Assembly: GCA_009840625.1 (NCBI GenBank)
Contig: VXNJ01000009.1
Location: 62,001 to 126,000 of the forward strand
Direction of reading: 5' to 3'
Source of the DNA: Chloroflexota bacterium
GTDB taxonomy: Bacteria > Chloroflexota > UBA11872 > VXNJ01
DNA: 64,000 nucleotides
Shown here: positions 35,023-43,858 of the stretch, in pieces
How the letters are laid out: every line of letters starts with the position of its first letter
Numbering within the stretch: the first letter of the stretch is position 1
The notes under the pieces: generated by a model
Told to the model about the DNA's origin: nothing
Seen by the model: only the letters and a program-made list of their open reading frames with translations
Database searches by the model: none
Translations under genes and position numbers: made by a program

Positions 35023-36411
35023 ATGCGAACCGAAAAAGACCCGCTGGGCGAACTGGCGGTTGACGATCAGGCCCTGTGGGGAATTCAGACCGAGCGGGCC
35101 CGGTCCAATTTCCCGATTTCCGGCCTGGCGCCGCATCCCGCTTTCGTCCGGGCTACGGTCGCGATCAAGAAAGCCGCCGCGCAGGTGCACCGCCAGAGCG
35201 GGCGCCTGGAACCGCGCCTGGCCGACGCGATCGTCGCCGCCGCCGACGAGCTGCTGGAAGAGGGACGGCACCTCGACCAGTTCGTGGTCGACGTCTTCCA
35301 GGCCGGGGCGGGAACGTCGCACAACATGAACGCCAACGAGGTGCTGGCCAACCGCGCCAACGAGCTGCTCGGCGCCCGGCGCGGCGAATACGCGCCGGTA
35401 CACCCAAACGACCACGTCAACATGGCCCAGTCCACCAACGACGTGATTCCCACCGCGATCGCCCTGGCGGCGCTGGAAATGCTGCCCGGTCTGGACCAGG
35501 CCCTTAAGAAGCTGGCCGACGAGCTGGCGGCGCGGGCCGCCGATTGGGCCGATTATGTAAAGACCGGACGGACCCACCTGCAGGATGCGACTCCGGTCCG
35601 CCTGGGGCAGGAGTTCGGCGCCTACGCCGAAGCGATCCGCCGCCACCGGCCGGCAATCGCCGGGGCGGCCGCGGCGGCGGCCGAACTGAGCATCGGCGGC
35701 ACCGCGGTAGGCAGCGGTCTGAACGCCGAAACCGGCTACCAGCGCGCGGTCGTTGCCGAACTGGGTGAAATCACCGGCTTGGAGCTGCAACCGTCAGCGA
35801 ATCTGTTCTATTCAATGCAGTCGATGGCGCGCTTTGCCCGGCTGTCGGGGGCGTTGCGCGACCTGGCGGTAGACCTGACCCGGATCGCCAACGACTTCCG
35901 GCTGCTCGGCTCCGGGCCCAGGACCGGACTCGACGAGCTGCGCCTGCCTGCGGTACAGCCCGGATCGTCGATCATGCCGGGCAAGGTCAATCCGGTCATG
36001 GCCGAATGCCTGAACATGATCTGCCTGCAGGTCTACGGCAACGACGCGACTATCACGCACGCGGCGGCGGCCGGCCAACTCGAATTGAACGTCATGATGC
36101 CGGTGATCGCGTTCAACCTCTGCCAGTCGATCCAGATCCTGGCCAGCGGGGCAGACGTGTTCGCCGAACGCTGCGTCGCCGGCCTCGAAGCCAACGAGGA
36201 AATGCTCGCCTACTGGCTCGAGCGCAACACCATGCTCGCAACCGCGCTGGCCCCGCGCATCGGTTATGCCAAGGCGGCCGAAATAGCCAAAGAGGCGGTG
36301 CGGACCGGCGAGTCGATACCGCAGGTCGCCCGCCGGCTGACCGACCTGAGCCAGGCGGAACTGGACCAGGCGCTGGACCCGACGCCGATGACGGCTCCCG
36401 GGGTGCGCTAA
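35023..36411 (+). CDS. Aspartate ammonia-lyase-like enzyme (fumarase/aspartase superfamily)
   Basis: About 462 residues of the fumarase/aspartase superfamily. The superfamily loop SSIMPGKVNP is at about 315-324. NFPISGL near the start, GTSHNMNANEVLANRA and GQLELNVMMPVIAFNL are closer to aspartase than to class II fumarase (which has NMNMNEV and GNFELNV). Likely reaction is aspartate to fumarate and ammonia. Three starts are possible, TTG 34996, ATG 35005 and ATG 35023; the last fits the family N-terminus MRTEKDPLGE. Fumarase activity cannot be excluded. Confidence 0.8.
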   Translation: MRTEKDPLGELAVDDQALWGIQTERARSNFPISGLAPHPAFVRATVAIKKAAAQVHRQSGRLEPRLADAIVAAADELLEEGRHLDQFVVDVFQAGAGTSHNMNANEVLANRANELLGARRGEYAPVHPNDHVNMAQSTNDVIPTAIALAALEMLPGLDQALKKLADELAARAADWADYVKTGRTHLQDATPVRLGQEFGAYAEAIRRHRPAIAGAAAAAAELSIGGTAVGSGLNAETGYQRAVVAELGEITGLELQPSANLFYSMQSMARFARLSGALRDLAVDLTRIANDFRLLGSGPRTGLDELRLPAVQPGSSIMPGKVNPVMAECLNMICLQVYGNDATITHAAAAGQLELNVMMPVIAFNLCQSIQILASGADVFAERCVAGLEANEEMLAYWLERNTMLATALAPRIGYAKAAEIAKEAVRTGESIPQVARRLTDLSQAELDQALDPTPMTAPGVR

Positions 36412-36423
36412 GGCCAGGGCGCG

Positions 36424-37377
36424 GTGCTGGTACCCGCCAGCGGAAGGCCGGCCCTGTGCGTCGGCTCGCTGGTCTGTGACATTTCGATTACCGGTCTGGA
36501 CCGGTTTCCGATCGCCGAAGCCGAGTTTTCGGCCCGTTCGGACGTCTGGCACCGGGAACCGGCCCGGCTGATCGCCGCCGGGACCGCCGGCAACGCCGCG
36601 CTGGCCTGCGCCGCGATCGGCGGCTCCACCCGGCTGGCCGGCCCGGTCGGGGTCGACCTGCTGGGACAAACATTGCGGTCGGCGTTTGCGGACGGGGACG
36701 TGGAACTCGCCCCTACCGGCAACAAGTCCACCGGCACCCACGTGATCGCAAACTCCACCGAAGGACTGCGGCAGGCCTTTTTCTTTCCCGGCGAGCACAT
36801 CGAACTCGATGCGGTCCCGCGCGCCTGGGCCCGCGGCCAGGTCCTGTTTTCGGGACTCAATCTATCGGTCACGCGCCCGATAACCCCCGGCGTGATCGAA
36901 CTGGCCGTCATCGCCCACGACCACGGAGGGCTCGTCGCGCTCGACATCGGCCAGGCCGGCGACGACATGCTCAACTTCAACGAGCTGGCCGAACTCGAAC
37001 GGGCCGTCGACGTGCTGATCGGTTCCCGCTACGAATGGGGCCTGGTCCTCGGCGAGCGGCCGGAAATGCGCATGCACCGCCTTCGCGGAATCTTCCCCGG
37101 CCACGTAATCGTCAAGCACGGCGCCGAAGGGCTCGACCTGTACAGCCCCGGCCGCCGCGACCCGCAGCGTATCGCGGCGGCGCCGGTAAAGGAACGCAAC
37201 CCGATCGGCGCCGGGGACGCTTTCGCGGGCGGCCTGCTGGCTGCAGTCAACGCCGGGCGGCCGCTCGAAGAAGCCTGCCGCTGGGGATCGGCGGCCGGTG
37301 CGGCCGCGGTGGAGTCGACCGGCGGACCGGCCGCGATCGAATTCGAACGGGTGCGCCAGCTGTACGCCCTCGTCTAG
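36424..37377 (+). CDS. PfkB/ribokinase-family carbohydrate kinase
   Basis: The 317-residue protein starts with GTG 36424, 12 bases after the lyase. PfkB features are the N-terminal VGSLVCDISITG, the glycine-rich GTAGNAALACAAIGG, and the ATP/anion-hole signature NPIGAGDAFAGG with catalytic Asp265. Family members phosphorylate sugars, sugar acids or nucleosides. The substrate is unknown; the sugar-acid and isomerase genes nearby suggest carbohydrate breakdown. Confidence 0.85.
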   Translation: MLVPASGRPALCVGSLVCDISITGLDRFPIAEAEFSARSDVWHREPARLIAAGTAGNAALACAAIGGSTRLAGPVGVDLLGQTLRSAFADGDVELAPTGNKSTGTHVIANSTEGLRQAFFFPGEHIELDAVPRAWARGQVLFSGLNLSVTRPITPGVIELAVIAHDHGGLVALDIGQAGDDMLNFNELAELERAVDVLIGSRYEWGLVLGERPEMRMHRLRGIFPGHVIVKHGAEGLDLYSPGRRDPQRIAAAPVKERNPIGAGDAFAGGLLAAVNAGRPLEEACRWGSAAGAAAVESTGGPAAIEFERVRQLYALV

Positions 37378-37416
37378 CTGCGCCCGCCCGACGCTCTCAA
37401 TGTAGGGCCGGCGGGC

Positions 37417-38355
37417 CTACTCGAGATCGGCGACCAGTCCGCTCACGTATTCGGCATTGCGCTCCATCGCCCGCCGAAAATCCCAGCCTTCGGCGTAGTC
37501 GCCCTCGAACGTCAGGAACCCTCGGAACCCGGCGGCGTTGAGCACGCTTAGAGCCCAGCGCCAGTCGATGTCACCTCGCTCCAGCAGCGAGGTCCTAACG
37601 AACGCGGCCCGGTCGAGCCCGGCCACGAAAACCCGCCGCAGGTTCTTCATGTGCACGTAAATCGCGTGCGGGGCCAGACGCTCGATCGCCTCTTCGTGGC
37701 TCTCGTAAGGAATCGCCCGCGCCCAGAGGATGTTTCCCAAGTCGGGATTCAGGCCCACGTTGGGACGGTCGATTCGCCCCAGCAGGGACAGCGCCGCATC
37801 CGAGTCCTCGATGTAGGAGTTCTGGTGTATTTCGAGCGATACGTCGATCCCGCTATCGGCGCAGGCATCGGCCAGTTCGCCCAGGGACAGGGCCAGCGCG
37901 GCCGCTTCTGACGGCGGACGGCCCCGCCCGCTGCCCAGCGGATGCCGCGCTCCCACCAGGTACTCGGACGGGACGGCGGACGGACCGCCGCCGGTTCCCG
38001 GACCGGGCAGGGTCAAGTTGATCGTTGGCGCTCCCAACCGGCCCGCGATCCGGGCCGACCCGACCAACTCCCTCGTCCGGGCCGCGGGATCGCCCCCGTC
38101 CCCGTGAAGGCGAAATCCGCCCGGGTTGTAGGCCGCGGCCTTGAGCCCGGCGTCGGCCAATAGACCGGCCACGGTATCCAGTTGGCCGTCGGAAAACCCG
38201 GGAAAGTCCTGATGGGCGGTCGAGAGTTCGCAACCTGAAAATCCGGCCGCCGCCGCCCAGCCAAAAACCTCCCGCATGATCTGCGTCGGCATCGCCTGGC
38301 CCGGCCGGTGCCGGTACGGAAACCAGCGCCGGGGAAACCTGAATCCGAGAAGCAT
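37417..38355 (-). CDS. Sugar phosphate isomerase/epimerase-type TIM-barrel protein
   Basis: A 312-residue xylose-isomerase-like TIM-barrel protein from ATG 38355. It has FGWAAAAGFSGCELS, the metal-ligand motifs DVSLEIHQNS, VGLNPDLGNILWA and AIYVHMKNLRR, and FRGFLTFEGDY near the end. The upstream in-frame extension is non-homologous. It is convergent with the PfkB gene and divergent from the M32 peptidase. It is a distant cousin of the protein at 4257-5078, not a recent copy. Confidence 0.75.
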   Translation of the reverse strand: MLLGFRFPRRWFPYRHRPGQAMPTQIMREVFGWAAAAGFSGCELSTAHQDFPGFSDGQLDTVAGLLADAGLKAAAYNPGGFRLHGDGGDPAARTRELVGSARIAGRLGAPTINLTLPGPGTGGGPSAVPSEYLVGARHPLGSGRGRPPSEAAALALSLGELADACADSGIDVSLEIHQNSYIEDSDAALSLLGRIDRPNVGLNPDLGNILWARAIPYESHEEAIERLAPHAIYVHMKNLRRVFVAGLDRAAFVRTSLLERGDIDWRWALSVLNAAGFRGFLTFEGDYAEGWDFRRAMERNAEYVSGLVADLE

Positions 38356-38519
38356 TGGCACGCCGCCTTCAATGTCGCCCGGCCACCGTTCCCGGGCACA
38401 TGTTTCAAGATAATGGTGGGCCGTCCGCGCAATGCGTTCCAGCCACGACCGGCGGCGGCGCGACCGGTGGTCGCCGCAGATCCCCGGCCCTCTGCACCAA
38501 CTGCCCACCTGGATTGACC

Positions 38520-40028
38520 ATGGCCCACGATCCCGCCGCCCCGGATCTTGCCGCCCGCTCGGCCGAACTGGCCGATCTCGGATACGTTCTTTCGCTCCTC
38601 TACTGGGACCAGCGGACCAAGATGCCGGCCGGCGGGCTGGAAGCCCGCGGTCACCAGATTGCCACGATCGAAACCCTGATCCACGAGCGGACCGTCGACG
38701 CCGAATACGGCGCTTTGCTGCAGGCCGCCGCCGACACTGCCGACGATGATTCGGCGGCCGCTAGCCGAGTCGCCCATCGCCGTCGCCAGCAGGCCATTCG
38801 CCTGCCGGGCGAATTCGTAGCCGAGCTGGCCCGCGCAGCCTCCGAATCGGTCGGCGTATGGAGTCGCGCCCGCGCCGAATCCGATTTCGCCCTGTTCGCG
38901 CCGAACCTCGAGCGCCTGATCGAGCTGCAGCGCCGCAAGGCCGAGTACCTGGGTTACGAAGACGACCCCTACGACGCGCTGATTGACCTCTACGAACCGG
39001 GCATGACGACCGCGCGCGTCAACGAGCTGTTCGCGCCTTTGCGCCAGCGGCTGTCGGCGCTCCTGAAAAACATCGGGCCGGAACTCGATTCGGACCCGCG
39101 CACCGTCCTGCACGGGGAATTCGACCCCGACCGGCAGGTGGCGCTCACCCGCGCGGTGATAAAGGAGCTGGGCTACGACTTCGGGCGCGGGCGCCAGGAC
39201 CTCACGATCCACCCGTTCGCGGTCTCGGTCGGGGCCGGCGATGTCCGGGTCACGCTGCGGACCGAGGACGACTACCTGGGCATGGCCCTTTTTGCATCAA
39301 TCCACGAGGCCGGACACGCCATGCATTCGCAGGGGGTCCCGGTCGCGCTGTCGCGCACCGCGCTGGCCGACTGCGAATCGCTGGTGGTCTGCGAGTCGCA
39401 ATCGCGCCTCTGGGAGAACCTGGTCGGGCGTTCGCGGCCCTACAGCGACCACCTGCTCCGAAACTTGCGCGAGCACTTTCCGGGGCGCTTCGCGTCGGTA
39501 ACCCCCGAACAGCTCTATCGCGACGTCAACCGCGTCGGGGCCGGTCACATCCGGGTCGAGGCCGACGAGCTCCACTACAACCTGCACGTGATCCTGCGGT
39601 TCGAGATCGAACAGGACCTTATCGCCGGTTGCCTGGTCGCGGCCGACGTTCCCGACCGCTGGGCCGAGTTGTCGCAGGAGATGCTCGGCGTCACCCCTCC
39701 CGATGACGCCCGCGGGTGCCTCCAGGACGTTCACTGGTCGCAGGCCGCGATGGGCTATTTCCCCACGTACACGCTCGGCAACCTGCTCGCCGCCCAGCTT
39801 TACGAAGCGGCGCTCTCCTCCGATCCTGCGATCGATTCCGATTGCCGGCGGGGCGAATACTCCGGTCTGCTTTCCTGGATGCGCGAGCACGTCCACCGCC
39901 ACGGGTCAAAATGGAACGCCACCCAACTGGCCCGGGAAGAGCTCGGCCAGGAGCTGTCGGCCGAGCCTTTGCTCGAATACCTGGAACGGAAATTCAAAGC
40001 GCTCTACCTGCCCGAACCACCGTCATGA
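38520..40028 (+). CDS. M32 family metallocarboxypeptidase (carboxypeptidase Taq type)
   Basis: The 502-residue protein from ATG 38520 matches the M32 family. It opens with LADLGYVLSLLYWDQRTKMPAGG, and holds the zinc motif HEAGHA (His262, Glu263, His266), DTAYRPTPF-like partners being less clear, then RVEADELHYNLHVILRFEIEQDL and GYFPTYTLGNLLAAQLY, typical of the family. It removes C-terminal residues from peptides, usually in the cytoplasm. The upstream extension to 38355 is not homologous. Its TGA overlaps the ATG of the CFA synthase gene (ATGA). Confidence 0.92.
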   Translation: MAHDPAAPDLAARSAELADLGYVLSLLYWDQRTKMPAGGLEARGHQIATIETLIHERTVDAEYGALLQAAADTADDDSAAASRVAHRRRQQAIRLPGEFVAELARAASESVGVWSRARAESDFALFAPNLERLIELQRRKAEYLGYEDDPYDALIDLYEPGMTTARVNELFAPLRQRLSALLKNIGPELDSDPRTVLHGEFDPDRQVALTRAVIKELGYDFGRGRQDLTIHPFAVSVGAGDVRVTLRTEDDYLGMALFASIHEAGHAMHSQGVPVALSRTALADCESLVVCESQSRLWENLVGRSRPYSDHLLRNLREHFPGRFASVTPEQLYRDVNRVGAGHIRVEADELHYNLHVILRFEIEQDLIAGCLVAADVPDRWAELSQEMLGVTPPDDARGCLQDVHWSQAAMGYFPTYTLGNLLAAQLYEAALSSDPAIDSDCRRGEYSGLLSWMREHVHRHGSKWNATQLAREELGQELSAEPLLEYLERKFKALYLPEPPS

Positions 40029-41218
40029 ACCTGCTCGAGTCCCTGGCCCAATCGCTGCTGTGCCGGGCGCTGGCGCGCTGGCGCGGTTCGCAGCTGGTGC
40101 TAGAACTCCCCGACGGCGACCGGCGCCGGTTCGGGCCGGCCGGCGGGCGGGAGTTCGGAATCACCGTCCATCGCCGGAGGGCGTTCCTGCGCATCGTTCA
40201 GGGCGGCACGACCGGGGCCGGCGAGTCCTACATGGACGGGGATTGGTCGACCGACGACCTGCCCGGGCTCATCGCGGCAGCCTTGCAAAACACCGCCGCT
40301 ATGCGGCTCGACGGACCGCTCTCACTTGGCCAGCGCGTTATCGATCTGGCCCGGCACCGCCGCCGCGCTAATTCGCGCGCCGGCAGCGAGAAGAACATTC
40401 ACGCCCATTACGACCTGGGCAACGAATTCTTCCGGTTATTCCTGGACGCGGACACCCTGGCCTATTCATGCGCGATATTCGAACCCGGTGACGACCTGGC
40501 GGCCGGTCAGTCGCGCAAATTCGAAGCCATATGCCAGCGCCTGGGGCTGGGTCCCGGCGACCACGTGCTGGAAATCGGATGCGGCTGGGGCGGGTTTGCG
40601 ATCCACGCCGCCCGGACCCGCGGGTGCCGCGTAACCGGGATAACGATTTCGCACGAGCAGCAGCGCTTGGCCCGCGAGCGGGTCGAATCGGCGGGATTGT
40701 CAGGGCAGATTTCGATTGAATACTGCGACTACCGCGATGTCGCCGGCGAATTCGACCACATCGTCTCGATCGAGATGTTCGAGGCGGTGGGCAAGGAATA
40801 TTGGGACGAATTCTTCGCCGTGTGCGCGCGCACTCTGCGGCCCGGCGGTCAAATGCTGATGCAGACCATCGCGATTCCCGACTCCGGCCGCGACAACGCC
40901 CTGCGCGCCTCCGGATGGATCTCCAAGTACATATTTCCGGGCGGGATCCTGCCGGCGGTAGCCGAGATCGACGAGTCGCTGCAACGCTCGGGCGGAGACT
41001 TGAGCATCGAGCACGAACGCGAGATCGGACCGCACTACGTGCGGACCCTGCTCGAATGGCGGGAGCGGTTCCTTGCCGTGCTGCCGCAGGTCCGCGAAAT
41101 AGGGTTCGACGACCGCTTCATCCGGATGTGGGATTTCTACCTCTCCTCGTGCGCGGGCGCGTTCGAGGCGCGTTCAATTCGCGACGTCCAACTCCTGTTG
41201 CAGCGCACGCGAGCCTGA
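40025..41218 (+). CDS. Cyclopropane-fatty-acyl-phospholipid synthase family methyltransferase
   Basis: The 397-residue protein transfers a methylene or methyl from SAM to an unsaturated fatty acyl chain of a phospholipid. It has HYDLGNEFFRLFLD (128-141), YSCAIF, the SAM motif VLEIGCGWGGFAIHAA (181-196), GITISHEQ, and SIEMFEAVGKEYW. The start ATG 40025 overlaps the M32 stop. A C-9 desaturase gene follows, which could make its substrate. Related enzymes make 10-methyl fatty acids, so the product type is inferred. Confidence 0.9.
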   Translation: MNLLESLAQSLLCRALARWRGSQLVLELPDGDRRRFGPAGGREFGITVHRRRAFLRIVQGGTTGAGESYMDGDWSTDDLPGLIAAALQNTAAMRLDGPLSLGQRVIDLARHRRRANSRAGSEKNIHAHYDLGNEFFRLFLDADTLAYSCAIFEPGDDLAAGQSRKFEAICQRLGLGPGDHVLEIGCGWGGFAIHAARTRGCRVTGITISHEQQRLARERVESAGLSGQISIEYCDYRDVAGEFDHIVSIEMFEAVGKEYWDEFFAVCARTLRPGGQMLMQTIAIPDSGRDNALRASGWISKYIFPGGILPAVAEIDESLQRSGGDLSIEHEREIGPHYVRTLLEWRERFLAVLPQVREIGFDDRFIRMWDFYLSSCAGAFEARSIRDVQLLLQRTRA

Positions 41219-41245
41219 ATCAAGGGCCAGCCGGCCGGCCTGACC

Positions 41246-41251
41246 TAGAAT
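41246..41251 (+). promoter_or_regulatory. Possible -10 element (TAGAAT) before the desaturase gene
   Basis: TAGAAT sits 61 bases before the desaturase ATG in the 94-base gap after the CFA synthase gene. No -35 match is seen at standard spacing. The gap also has the GC palindrome GGCCAGCCGGCCGGCC just upstream. Confidence 0.25.
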
Positions 41252-41312
41252 CGGGCAGCGCCCGCAGCGCCGCCTCGGCAAGTTGCTCCCAAGCCGTAAT
41301 TCAAGGGGAAAC

Positions 41313-42233
41313 ATGGCGCAAGAATCGCTGTCCGCAGGGCCAGCCAGCTACCAAAAGCGCAAGTTCTTCTGGAAGCCGCGTCCCAAACCGAAGGGGTATT
41401 GGAAGCGCAACTTCCCGTTCTTCCTGCTGCACGTCAGCGTGCTGAGCGCGGTTTTCACCGGCATCAGCTGGCCGGTCGTGGTGTTTACGCTGCTCGCATT
41501 CTGGGCGCGGGTTTTCTTCATTACCGGTTTCTATCACCGCTATTTCTCGCACCGCAGCTTCAAGACATCGCGCCCGTTCCAGTTCGTGATGGGTCTGCTG
41601 GGAACGATTTCGATGCAGAAGGGTCCGCTCTGGTGGGCCGGCCATCACCGCCACCATCACTCCCATTCGGACGACGAGTCCGACGTCCACTCCCCCCGCA
41701 AGGGCGGTTTCTGGTGGGCGCAAGTGGGCTGGCTGACCGAGGACGACCGCAACGACACCCGCTGGGACCGGGTCAAGGACCTCTCGCAATACCGCGAACT
41801 ACGCTGGCTTGAGAACGCCTACCCGCTGGGGGCGCTTTTTTACGCCGCCTTCGTGATCGGGTTCGGGTTCTGGTTCGAGTACGCGTTTCCCGGGTCCGGC
41901 GCGACCGCCGCGCAGTTCTTCGTGTTCGGCTTCGTCTGGTGCACGGTTGCCCTGATGCACACGACCTACATGATCAATTCGGGATCCCACATGTGGGGCA
42001 GCCAAAGGTTCAAGACCGACGACGACTCGCGCAACAACCTTTTCCTGGCCCTTCTGACTCTCGGCGAGGGTTGGCACAACAACCACCACCGCTACCCGGG
42101 GGCCGAGCGCAACGGTTTCTACTGGTACGAGATCGACATCACCCACTACCTGCTGACGATGCTTAGTTGGACGCGACTAATCTGGGACCTGCGCGAACCG
42201 CCGGAAAGAGTGTTGGCCGAAGGGTCCCAGTAG
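41313..42233 (+). CDS. Membrane acyl-CoA (delta-9 type) fatty acid desaturase
   Basis: The 306-residue protein has the three histidine boxes of stearoyl-CoA-type desaturases: HRYFSH (75-80), HHRHHHSHSD (111-120) and GEGWHNNHHRYP near 260. These bind the di-iron centre. Hydrophobic segments flank the boxes. ATG 41313 is preferred over the upstream TTG/ATG-less extension because AAGGGG (41303-41308) precedes it. It introduces a double bond into long-chain acyl groups and needs oxygen, so the organism is probably aerobic. Pairing with CFA synthase suggests coordinated membrane-lipid tailoring. Confidence 0.93.
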   Translation: MAQESLSAGPASYQKRKFFWKPRPKPKGYWKRNFPFFLLHVSVLSAVFTGISWPVVVFTLLAFWARVFFITGFYHRYFSHRSFKTSRPFQFVMGLLGTISMQKGPLWWAGHHRHHHSHSDDESDVHSPRKGGFWWAQVGWLTEDDRNDTRWDRVKDLSQYRELRWLENAYPLGALFYAAFVIGFGFWFEYAFPGSGATAAQFFVFGFVWCTVALMHTTYMINSGSHMWGSQRFKTDDDSRNNLFLALLTLGEGWHNNHHRYPGAERNGFYWYEIDITHYLLTMLSWTRLIWDLREPPERVLAEGSQ

Positions 42234-42290
42234 TCCGAATTGCGGCGCGGCGTCGGATCCCGTTAATCGGTTTCTTGTGAGGAAGGCGGA

Positions 42291-43547
42291 TTGACCGCGA
42301 TGCAATGGCCCCAGTTGATCCAGATGCGCCAGCAACTCGACGGCGCCCATATCGCCGACCTGGAAGCCTGCTTGCGCGAACAGCTGCGCGCCCGGCTCGC
42401 CGACAGTGAGGCGATGCCCGGTCAAACGGTCGCCATCGGCGTCGGCAGCCGGGGCGTGTCCCCAATCGTTAAGGTCGTTCGCAGCATCGTCAGCGAACTC
42501 GACCGGGCGGGACTGGAACCATTCATCGTTCCGGCAATGGGCAGCCACGGAGGGGCAACCGCTTCCGGCCAGGAGGCGGTGCTGGCCGAATACGGGATAA
42601 CCCTGGCTTCCGTGGGAGCGCCGGTTCGCGCCACCATGGAAGTCATCGAGCTGGGACGCGGTCCCAGCGGGCAGACCTTCTTCGGCGACGCCAACGCCTA
42701 CAGCGCCGATCACGTGGTAGTTATCGGCCGGGTCAAGCCGCACACCGACTTCAAGGGCGAGATCGAGAGCGGCCTTTGCAAGATGACCTCGGTCGGACTC
42801 GGCAAGCAGATCGGCGCCGAGCGGATTCACGAGACCGGTCTGGCGGAGACCATCCCGGAAGGGGCCCAGGTCGCGATCGACTACGGCCGCCTGCTGCTGG
42901 GCGTGGCCCTGGTCGAGAACGCCTACGACCAACCGGCGCACTGCGAGGTGGTTGCGCCCGACCAGTTTCACGCCACCGACCGCCGGCTGCTGGTTGCGGC
43001 CAAGCGCCTCTTGCCGCGCCTGCCGATCGACCAGCTGCAGCTCCTGGTCGTCGACGAAATGGGCAAGAACATCTCCGGGGCCGGGATGGACACGAACGTC
43101 GTCGGGCTCTGGCGGCTGCAGAGTTTCGGCGAAAAACTGCCCGACTACCACTACCTGGCGACGCTGCGCCTGACCGAGGAGTCGGGCGGGAACGCCACCG
43201 GGATCGGGATGGCCGACTTCGTCTCCGGCAAGCTGGTCGAGGCGATGGACCCGGACCAGACCTACATCAACGGTACGACCTCATTGGTCGTTTCAGGGTC
43301 GCGAATTCCGATGAACTTCCCGACCGATGCCGAGACCCTGGAAGTTGCGGTAAGCGCGGCTTCGCGTCTGGCCAATCGCGGAACACCGCGCATGGCCCGC
43401 ATCCGCAACACGATGGAGCTCGAAGAGTTCTGGGCCAGCGAGCCGGTCGCCGATCAGCTCGAGTCCGAAGGTCGCGCCGAGCGAACCGGGTCATCCGAGC
43501 GCTTTGCCTTCGACGACGCCGGTGACCTGATCGGGGTGGCAACCTAG
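42291..43547 (+). CDS. LarA-like / DUF2088 domain protein
   Basis: The 418-residue protein resembles the nickel-pincer lactate racemase (LarA) superfamily N-terminal domain: VAIGVGSRGVSPIVKV, PAMGSHGGATASGQ, VVVIGRVKPHTDFKGEIESG. The LarA C-terminal part is not clearly recognised. LarA relatives epimerise hydroxy acids. The start is TTG 42291 or ATG 42300; AGGAAGG at 42280-42286 does not separate them. No larB, larC or larE genes are seen nearby. Confidence 0.7.
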   Translation: MTAMQWPQLIQMRQQLDGAHIADLEACLREQLRARLADSEAMPGQTVAIGVGSRGVSPIVKVVRSIVSELDRAGLEPFIVPAMGSHGGATASGQEAVLAEYGITLASVGAPVRATMEVIELGRGPSGQTFFGDANAYSADHVVVIGRVKPHTDFKGEIESGLCKMTSVGLGKQIGAERIHETGLAETIPEGAQVAIDYGRLLLGVALVENAYDQPAHCEVVAPDQFHATDRRLLVAAKRLLPRLPIDQLQLLVVDEMGKNISGAGMDTNVVGLWRLQSFGEKLPDYHYLATLRLTEESGGNATGIGMADFVSGKLVEAMDPDQTYINGTTSLVVSGSRIPMNFPTDAETLEVAVSAASRLANRGTPRMARIRNTMELEEFWASEPVADQLESEGRAERTGSSERFAFDDAGDLIGVAT

Positions 43548-43575
43548 CCAGCCAGGCTTCCGCCCCGGCGGAGGA

Positions 43576-43790
43576 TTGCTGGAGTTGAACCCGTACGTCC
43601 TCAGCCGCGCCATGGCACCATCCCCGGTGTCGGTTCGGACCCTGGACGCCCTTGCCATGGCTTCATTGACCTATCTGGCAGACCCCGGCCAGCAGTTAGT
43701 GCTTACAAGTTTTGACTCCCGGGTGCTGGCAGCTGCCCGCCCCCCTCAATGTCCCTACGATTCGGTCGGGGGCATTCGGGGAGAGATTCT
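43576..43790 (+). pseudogene. C-terminal remnant of a VapC-like PIN-domain toxin
   Basis: The peptide from about 43576 has SVRTLDALAMASLTYL followed by LVLTSFDSRVLAAAR, which matches the second half of VapC PIN ribonucleases (RTLDALHLAS... and the T-x-D-x-R segment). The first half with the initial catalytic Asp is missing; the sequence before it belongs to the LarA-like gene and its 28-base spacer. No VapB antitoxin gene is adjacent. After about 43760 similarity stops, and the frame runs on antisense to the ABC permease. It is likely a decayed fragment of a toxin-antitoxin locus. Confidence 0.55.
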
Positions 43791-43858
43791 GATTCCCGAT
43801 TCGGCCGCGCTTATTCCCTGGCCGGAAATCGACCAATCCGCGAATGCCGGCGTTCGGC

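Noticed and set aside
42177-43151. A 324-residue minus-strand frame opposite the LarA-like gene
   Set aside because: No domain, and the plus-strand protein has conserved glycine-rich motifs.
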